DNA from: Onchocerca volvulus
Taxonomy: Eukaryota > Nematoda > Chromadorea > Rhabditida > Onchocercidae
DNA length: 64,000 nt
Reading direction: 5' to 3'
Assembly: GCA_000499405.2 (NCBI GenBank)
Contig: HG738137.1
Coordinates: 13,509,661 to 13,573,660 of the forward strand
Shown here in pieces: positions 59,560-64,000 of this stretch (its first letter is position 1; each line of letters starts with the position of its first letter). Below the pieces are notes generated by a model. It saw only the letters and a program-made list of their open reading frames with translations. It did no database searches and had not been told where the DNA came from. A program made the translations under genes and the position numbers.

Positions 59560-62500
59560 GTAAGTTTTATATAAATTATCAATTACAAACTTATGTAAAT
59601 TTTTCAATTTACAGAAATATCATCAAAACATCAATAATATTTTGATCAGAGAAATAATATATCTATGTTTACATTTTTTTAATGCATATGTTTTATTGAT
59701 AGTATCAGATTTTAGTAAAATTTGTATACATAGATTTTTATAAAATTTATTACAATGATATGATGTGATATGCTGATTTCATGTAAATAAATATATATGA
59801 AACATATATCTTTATTATGATAGGATGCATAAATATCATATTGCTTAAGATAACATTTTTCTTTAACGTTGATATCTTGAATACTTTATTGACGTAATAC
59901 CTGGTTAAGCTTCGATTTTTCAATTTCAATTTTGCTTTCTCTTTTTTTTTTCTGTTTCTTCAACATTTATAGAAAAAAAATTGAAACTGTTAATTAAGGA
60001 AATTAAATTTCGAATAAAATAATATCAAGGATGACATCGAGAAATTCCTTTTGTTCGTCAATCATTTTAGCAATTATTATTCAAAAATTGTATATAGCAA
60101 TATTATTTGTATTCAAAAAATGACGGATTAATAAAGAAATATAAAGTTTTGACGAATTATTTTATCATTATCAATTTACTATGAAAGAAAAGAGCAATAA
60201 AGATCGAAATAATAAATTTAAAAAAATTTCTATCCGACAAACGGTTTTTGTTGTCTTTTTCTTTTTTTATTTTGATATTTTCAAGTGATTAGCAATTTAA
60301 GCCATGGGAATAAATTTACAATTTTTTCAAATTGCAACTAATTACTTTTCATTGGAATTTTTCATTTACTAAAAAACTTCATTTCTATTGTGATGTACTA
60401 ATTCTAGTGATATTTATTATTTAGTTCCGATAAATAAAGAAGAATCATCCGCTAAAGATGAAAGGATGGATGAAATGCTTAATTTTTCTCTTCCTCAATT
60501 TTTAATCAAAATTAAATTTTTTCGTATTTTCTTTTTAATAATAGAAACTATTAAATATTACTTTACTAGAAAGCAATAATTCTTTCCAGTTCTTTTTTTA
60601 ATATGTATATTGGAGTGAATTTTTTCATAAAAAAAATTTTTTTTTTCGTTTTTTCATAATAATATCAAATTTCAGATGCAATGATGACATTTAAAGTCCT
60701 TTTCGCTTGAATAATGAATGGATAACATTGAAAGATTTATATAATCATTTCATTACAGTAAGAGATTTTACTACGAATAGTATAATTAATTAGAATTGTT
60801 AACTTTTTTCTGTATCAATCAATAATGTCATCATTTTCAAAAAAAAAAAAAATAAAAAATTGCAGCAGAAAAAACATTTTTTAAATAAAATTATCTAAGA
60901 ATAAACAAATAATGGAAACAAAAAAAAAAAAAAAAAAAAGATGTTTGAAATTGTTTTGATGCAAAAAAAAAAAAAAAAAAAAAGATGAGGCTCAAATTAA
61001 CAAAAATGATGTTATTTTCAATATACGCATTGATAATTTAAAAAATCTTTTTATTTTTTTAGAAATTAAAAATTAATGCATTAGAACAACAAGAAAAGAA
61101 GAATAAATTATCTTGCAGTAAATATTTCTGCATTTTTTTTTTTAACAATAAAAGAATCTCACATAATTTAATTCTCAAAATTTGATGCACAATTAATTAG
61201 CAGAGGAATTAATTGAAAGAAATAAATGTAAATGATTTGTTCCTTCATTCTATGAATAATAATTGTTGAAATTCGAATATTTCATTTATATTTTTAATAA
61301 ATTCTGAATTCATTTGTCTAGATGAAAAATGGGAAAGTTTAGGATGGATGTATGTGTATGTTTAAGATTAGTAAAGCATGAAATATGCATATATATATAA
61401 GAATATAAAAGAATAAATTATTAATGAGTTTTTGTTCCGTTTCATTTCTCAATCTTTTCTGGCCTTTGATTATTCTTCGTTCATTTAGGCCAAAATAGCA
61501 TGTTTATGTATTTGGCCAATGCCCTAATAAGGACAGTTTTTTTTTTTTTATTTGCCCACAAAATGCATCTAACTTAGTTGCTCGTACTTCTTTGCATTTA
61601 AGCAATATCTCGTAAAATATTAAAATTGAAAAATATAGGAAAAAGCGGAAAAATTATCAAATTTTTCGTTATTCCCCGGAGGACGGAATAGGAGAAGAAA
61701 TCATAATTCCAGTGGTTGACGAAAATGTTGTTTATTTTACTCGTTTAAATTTTTCTCCTTTCTATTCTTTTTTTCCTAAATTGAAAATTCATGCATTGCA
61801 ATATTTTTTGTATTTTCTTATTCATTAATGATTGCTTCAATTAATTATTTCAAATTTATTTAATTAATTTATGTCAGAATAAATTGAAAATTATGATTAG
61901 GAAGTAACAGGTATTAAAACTGAATGAGAATGATTTAAGAAAAAAAAAATGATAAAGAGAGAAAGAATGCAGCTTATAAATAATAATAATAAATTTGTAT
62001 TTCTGATTTAACGTATTGGTTATATGCCAAATTTTTGAGATTTTATATTCGTACTAATTTCTTTTTTTTTCGCCGAAATTAGAAATTATTTCAATGTTTT
62101 CATTCCAATTTACTTCTTGAAAATATCTCTTTCCTGAGAATATCTTTTTTTTTTCGATTTATTGAAAAATAAATTTGAAAATTACGAGGATAGTATTTAT
62201 CGTTTAATTTTTAAAATTTTCAAGGTTTTTTCATTTTTTCAGTCTTTAATGATTATTATATTTTTCATTGATTGCTTTTCTCGAGCACTAAATGCAAATT
62301 AGCTTTTAAGTTCTCGAGTTTTCGGATGTGAATTTTTCAAATTTGTATATGTATAAAACTTTTTTAACATCTAAATCTTGTGATGATTATATTGCAGAAA
62401 TCATCATGAACTATAACATTTAAGCGAAAAAGGATGAAAAGGAGGATGAAGGGATAAGAAAGATAATTGATAACTTATCAGTTATAATCATTTACAAAAT

Positions 62501-64000
62501 ATTTACGTATATGCTTCACATGATTTTTCATAAGAAATTCGTTTCTAAATCTGGTCAAATGGATATTTTTCTATTTTTTTAAAACTTTTCTTTGAAATTT
62601 CAATTGTATCAATTTCAGTTCTAAATTCTGAAAACATTCTTAGCAAATTGTAAAAATTGTATATCAAATTTCAGATTTTAAGAGATTTTATATTTGAGAT
62701 TTTATATATATTTTTGCACTAATTTAAATGGAATTCAAGTCATAAGCAATTCAAAAAATGGTCGTAAATTTTGCTTTGCAAAAAATTTGCTTAAAATCAT
62801 TTCATTAACAGAATTAAAAAAAAACAAATAAAAAAAACAATAAAAAAAACAAAAACTGGAATAATATTGAAGATTTGATTTAAATAAATTACGAAAAACT
62901 ACGGCTTTATCTCTTCGCTGTTTTTTAAATTCAATTTCGCATAATCTTATAATTTCGTATCAATTGCTCCAGTCTTGCCTAATTCTTCTTAAGTTAATTT
63001 CATTTTCTAACTTTATCGCATATCATTTTTACAAATGTAATATATTTCGATGCTTTTTTTTTTACTCCAATAAGTTTATCTTGCTAAAGGAGATGTGCAT
63101 CAATAGTTTTATTCTATTTTTTATTTCTTTTTTCTTTTTTTAGTATCTTTAATGATTTATAATTTATCCAGAAACATTATTTAATAATTTGAAAAAGTCT
63201 AAAGTAAAATTATTGCTCAACATTTTTATTTCCTGATTTAGAATTGCAGCACTTTTTTTTTCTTTTTTGAATTACTTTATTTTTCATTTTCCTTAGCTTA
63301 TTTGAAAAGTGTTGAAGTTCTAAAATTTAAAAATTTTTTTGTTTTTTTTCATTTTTAGTATCAATTTTGATTTATAGTCATATGTTAATGAGCAGTAATA
63401 GTAAAGTTGATGGTGATGAAATATAGTTTAATGATAGTAATTATATTGGAAATTATTTCGCAAACATAACTAGGCTAATATTCTAGGCCAAAATAATTGC
63501 TTTACTGATGGAAGGATAAAAAAGGCTAGTTTTTACTTCTCTTTTCACATCAAAACTTCAATTAAATGCTAATTCAACCAATTCAATCGACTACTCGAGC
63601 AAACCCAAGCATTTAATATTTTATGTTCTTCCTCATAGATTTACTGTGATTTATTTCGATTACGTCGTTTTTTTTTTTCTCTCAGTATTAAATCTTTTTT
63701 TAATTCGAAATCAAAAAACGGAAGAATGGAATATGAATCCAAAATGAAATATATAAGTAATCTTCTATTTTACTCATTTTATTCGTCTTGCCAATATTTA
63801 TTAGGCATATGGAGGATGTTTTTACACCTTGTTCAATATAAACAATTCATATTTTTTTCATCAGTTTCAAAACAAATTACAGTATTTGTTGTTATTCGCT
63901 GCAATAATTGAAATCGTTCGCGAATATGCCATAATTTCTAAGTTTTTACCTAATATCATCAAACAATTCTATGCATCTAAAGAATCAAAACAATTCCCGA
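59560..64000. other. intron or 3' region of the unrecognised gene, unresolved
   Basis: Two possible exons of the gene beginning at 58651 lie at about 60425-60529 and 60676-60711. The rest is AT-rich with A and T homopolymers (for example 60919-60939 and 60963-60983) and no supported coding region. A short GC-richer patch at about 61672-61715 has an open minus-strand frame too short to judge. Confidence 0.4.

Overview
The window looks like nuclear DNA of a parasitic nematode, probably a spirurid or filarial-type worm. This is inferred from very AT-rich sequence with long poly(T) runs, short GT-AG introns with TTTCAG-like acceptors, acceptors a few bases before initiator ATGs (consistent with spliced-leader trans-splicing), and an RFX/DAF-19 X-box upstream of a ciliary gene. 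No rRNA, tRNA, CRISPR array or bacterial operon was seen. All gene models were built by hand-joining exons whose reading phases agree.

Layout. 1-4461: no gene, a degenerate 34-bp tandem repeat and a TA microsatellite. 4462-20391 (+): a SEPT6-group septin whose phase-compatible upstream exons add about 350 residues including a proline-rich stretch; a read-through of the fifth exon gives a possible septin-less end. 21553-22575 (+): a weak candidate secreted or membrane protein. 23148-26693 (-): a five-exon secreted protein with SYGEKPQ-type repeats, a Cys-rich module and an 18-residue acidic repeat. 28048-28121: a perfect 30-bp inverted repeat. 29200-45036 (-): a complete 26-exon WDR35/IFT121 (C. 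elegans ifta-1) gene of 1181 codons, with an X-box 118 bp upstream and a decayed Helitron helicase in its fourth large intron region.

45040-58640 is repeat-rich: a diverged direct-repeat pair (about 46285-46660 and 49455-49825) flanks a compact three-exon gene for a small secreted, peptide-precursor-like protein (48507-49175, -). A BEL/Pao integrase remnant (50258-51540, +), a 61-bp tandem repeat, and a Helitron N-terminal remnant (about 52690-54030, -) follow. Cytidine deaminase (54951-55703, -) is intact with three exons. 58651 onward (+) begins an unrecognised gene whose first three exons agree in phase and whose 3' end is not resolved.

The genes are independent housekeeping or structural loci (septin cytoskeleton, intraflagellar transport A complex, pyrimidine salvage) rather than one pathway. 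The less described parts are the two secreted proteins, the septin N-terminal extension and the repeat families.
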